Origin: Sinonovacula constricta
Lineage: Eukaryota; Mollusca; Bivalvia; Cardiida; Solecurtidae
DNA length: 64,000 nucleotides
Assembly: GCA_007844125.1 (NCBI GenBank)
Contig: CM017556.1
Span: 23,467,454-23,531,453 of the forward strand
Reading direction: 5' to 3'
Shown one piece after another: positions 61,301-64,000 of the stretch. Made by a program: the position numbers and the translations under genes. A model generated the notes under the pieces. That model was not told where the DNA came from. It saw only the letters and a program-made list of their open reading frames with translations, and searched no databases. The stretch's first letter is position 1; each line of letters starts with the position of its first letter.

Positions 61301-64000
61301 GTTACGCTTACACCTAAAAGTTGTACACATACCTATTTCTACACTTGACCGCAGACTTTACTTTCAGTATAGAATACATTTTCGCAATCTCTATCGCAAA
61401 GCAGCTACAGAGTTTTCTTACGCAAATATTAACAGATTAAGGATTTTAAGATATTTAAGTGAACAGTTAAGGTTGTGTTTTATTATAGCAATGAAGGCAA
61501 CATACTTTCCCATGGAGCTACGTCATTCACAAAATCGGCTTACGCCGGCAAATGGCGGCTAACATTTCAAACCAGCGTACTATTTGTTCGGGAATGCGCC
61601 GATTACGCAAACCTGCGTGAGCGGGAGGCAAGCGGTAATCTTAAACGGTGTAAGGTGACAGACAACATGAGGCCGACAAAATTCTGAACCTGAAAATGCA
61701 TTAGATCGTTAACACCGTGATAAAACATTATAAACGTCAAAACTGTTAAGAAGTAGCCATTTAAAATAATATTTTTAACAGATATGGTGTATGTCGTATA
61801 TTTTTATGTCTAATGTAATGTCTATTCGTGGCAGATTGAATGTGTATGTTATGTATTCATTGTATTTTGATACGTTGACTGGCCCAGCCATGCGTCTGGC
61901 ACTGCTTATAAGCTGGTTGCTTTTGTTTCGGAGGCGTTCGGTTTAAGCCGAGTCTCATATCTGCTCCACTCAAAAAACGGTATACGCCTAGTGGGGTAAC
62001 GTCCAACTCATTTTCCTGTTTGTCTGTGCATGAATAAGCATACAACACGTGCAAACATGAAGTTAGTAATGCTTTTAACGACAGGATTGACATGATTTTG
62101 CTGTCCTTTGTTAGAATCACTTTACTTTGTAACTGCATTTACATCTTACTTTTTATTCTACCCATAAATGATTTGAAACAAAACTATCATATAGATAAAC
62201 ATAAGTTATTCAGTATATGTTTAAACATCAACATATCATTTGCGTATATTTATATACAGTTTTAAACAGAGGGAATGACATTAAAAAGAAAGATAATATA
62301 AATTCAAAACAGTAATCAGTTTTGGTACCTTTTGTTAAAAAAATGATGCAAATGCAAGCTAAGATGCATGTTTATGTCTGTTAAGGTTTAATGTCTCGCA
62401 AAAGGACAGTATAAACATTGTGTGCTTTCTAAGAAACATTACATCAATTTTTTAAGGGGTCTTTGCATCTCGCTTGATTTTTGGTGTGTATCTGGCTTTA
62501 AAATGTGACATGCTTTGATAAAACTACTTAAGGTTATACTAAGAAGATAAGGGTAAATATTGCCGATGTGCTTAGTGAAAACCGCCCCGCGTCTTAAAGC
62601 TAAATTCGACACGTAATCGTTGATTTGAGGCAATGCCTGAATAATGCAACTTCTTTGGGAGAAAAACACTACTATTGGGCTGCATTTGTCTTCTGGAAGA
62701 AAGGCAAGTTGAAACAACAAAAAAAACAATGCACGAATGCAAATGTCCCAATACTGGCTTGTGGGAATGGTTTTATGCGATCAGTCAGACATGGGCAGTA
62801 TTTTCCAATCATCTTCAACATTCCATCACTTTGCCCATTTCAATAAAGCATATTCCCTTACATAAAATAACAGTAAAATGAATTATTTAGGTTTTACAGA
62901 TAACGTGAGAACATAATACATAAAGTCTAACACATTAGGTGTTTTCTTATGCAGATACTTAATTAAGTGTTAATTTAAGTTAAGGTTATTTTAGCCATTG
63001 CTATGCAGGCCATGTACTTTTCCATGTCTAATTTAAAAAGCCTTTACCAGCATAAGCGTGAAGCACCTGCACCATGAAACCAATGAAAGTTCTAAATTCG
63101 AGATTGAAACCCTATAACCATCGTCTCAATGAAGTAAGCCTGCATTGTAGTATGCATTGACACTTTGCAATTACTATTACACACAACTTTCGCTTAAATA
63201 ATAAGCATTTAGTGCATATGTTGAATGCACATCATATCATACGCATCGTTTTAGTCACTTAAAGGATAGAGGTGATGACAGAAACAAGGAAATGATAATA
63301 CCTTCAATGTAGTATTAATTTTATTACTAAAGTCTTATAACAAAGAATATGTATATTATTTCCATACTTAACACAAATTAAGGGATCCGTTTACCTCCCT
63401 TAAATTTTAAGTGTGTTTCTTAAATTATATTTGTGTCATTACAACTTAAAGTTTCGCTTAATATAATAGGAAAACTATGTCCCAGCTTAAAGAAAAACAC
63501 ATAATTAAGAAAAAATATATGCTTAAGATGCTTTATGAATAGAGATCTGTCAAGTGTAAACAAATGTCGTCTTTTCTCGTTTTGTTTCACTTGTAAAATT
63601 AATTTTCTTTTCTTTTTAAAACTTTGGCGCAAAATTAGATTTCTCTCTCACGTGAATGTCTATCGTCAAAAATTATTACCATAGGAGATGTCGACTAGGT
63701 TTATAATACCATAAAACAACTAGATCTTACAAAGCCTTGGTGAAAGAGCTATTTCCATGTGCATTCATATTCTTACATTATTAACCATTACGACTCTAAT
63801 TTTAACGATGGTTTCATCGATTATCGAACATATAAACTCACAGAAACCATCAGAGTTTTAAACAGCTAAAGAATATAAACCCTTATAAAATGCCTTATCC
63901 GTTGTTCAATCTCATTATTTAATAACACTGTTTGCTTCCGCTTTCAAATGCCCATTTTGACAAAAAAAAGATAAGAGCCTATTTAATTTACAGGGTTTAG
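61301..64000. other. AT-rich spacer with two G+C-richer patches
   Basis: 61480-61690 (with a 70-codon frame containing ATSFTKSAYAGKW) and 61870-62010 (minus-strand frame with ELDVTPLGVYRF) are richer in G+C than their surroundings and unrecognised. The minus strand at 62729-62439 starts with a polypyrimidine run ending TTTCTTCCAG at about 62690, then stays open for about 83 codons. This is a possible 3' exon, but no partner was found. Confidence 0.4.

Overview
This is a gene-poor, A+T-rich eukaryotic window. I found no bacterial operons, no ribosome-binding sites and no complete protein-coding gene. The open frames are short, mostly 60-115 codons, and overlap on several strands. The long non-coding spacers, simple-sequence repeats, tRNA-derived SINEs and decayed transposons fit intergenic or intronic DNA of an animal. 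The two SINE copies have a tRNA head and a central domain that resembles, from memory, the conserved domain of molluscan SINEs. A mollusc, most likely a bivalve, is therefore my best guess, but it is an inference.

Layout. 1-13 kb: plain AT-rich DNA with a 42-bp minisatellite (2212-2590), a mariner transposase relic whose first two catalytic positions are lost (5480-6000, minus strand), a SINE tail fragment (about 6836) and a complete SINE with a 14-bp target-site duplication (12210-12560). 13-19 kb: weak open frames, a (TAG)n tract, a 166-bp tandem duplication and copy 1 of a dispersed repeat. 19.35-23.41 kb: an apparently unreported large element bounded by 27-bp terminal inverted repeats and flanking TA dinucleotides. 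It has asymmetric CGTTTCC-rich subterminal blocks and a possible helix-turn-helix remnant. 23.4-35 kb: almost featureless apart from a long (TA)n tract and one cysteine-rich open frame. 35.3-39.1 kb: a cluster of hairpins, a tRNA-like head, a decayed acidic open frame running into copy 2 of the dispersed repeat, a 143-bp foldback, a long (AGTT)n tract, a 62-bp duplication and a second, shorter SINE. 39.6-53.1 kb: an old, diverged local duplication in which about 11 anchor segments recur in the same order in two or three blocks (A, B, C). 53-64 kb: unremarkable DNA with copy 3 of the dispersed repeat.

Nothing here forms a pathway. The biology is mobile-element decay plus segmental duplication. 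The best candidates for undescribed structure are the 4.05-kb TA-flanked element at 19355-23407, the three-copy dispersed repeat with its attached decayed frame at 35840-36233, and the A/B/C duplication array. All identifications were made by eye without any search.
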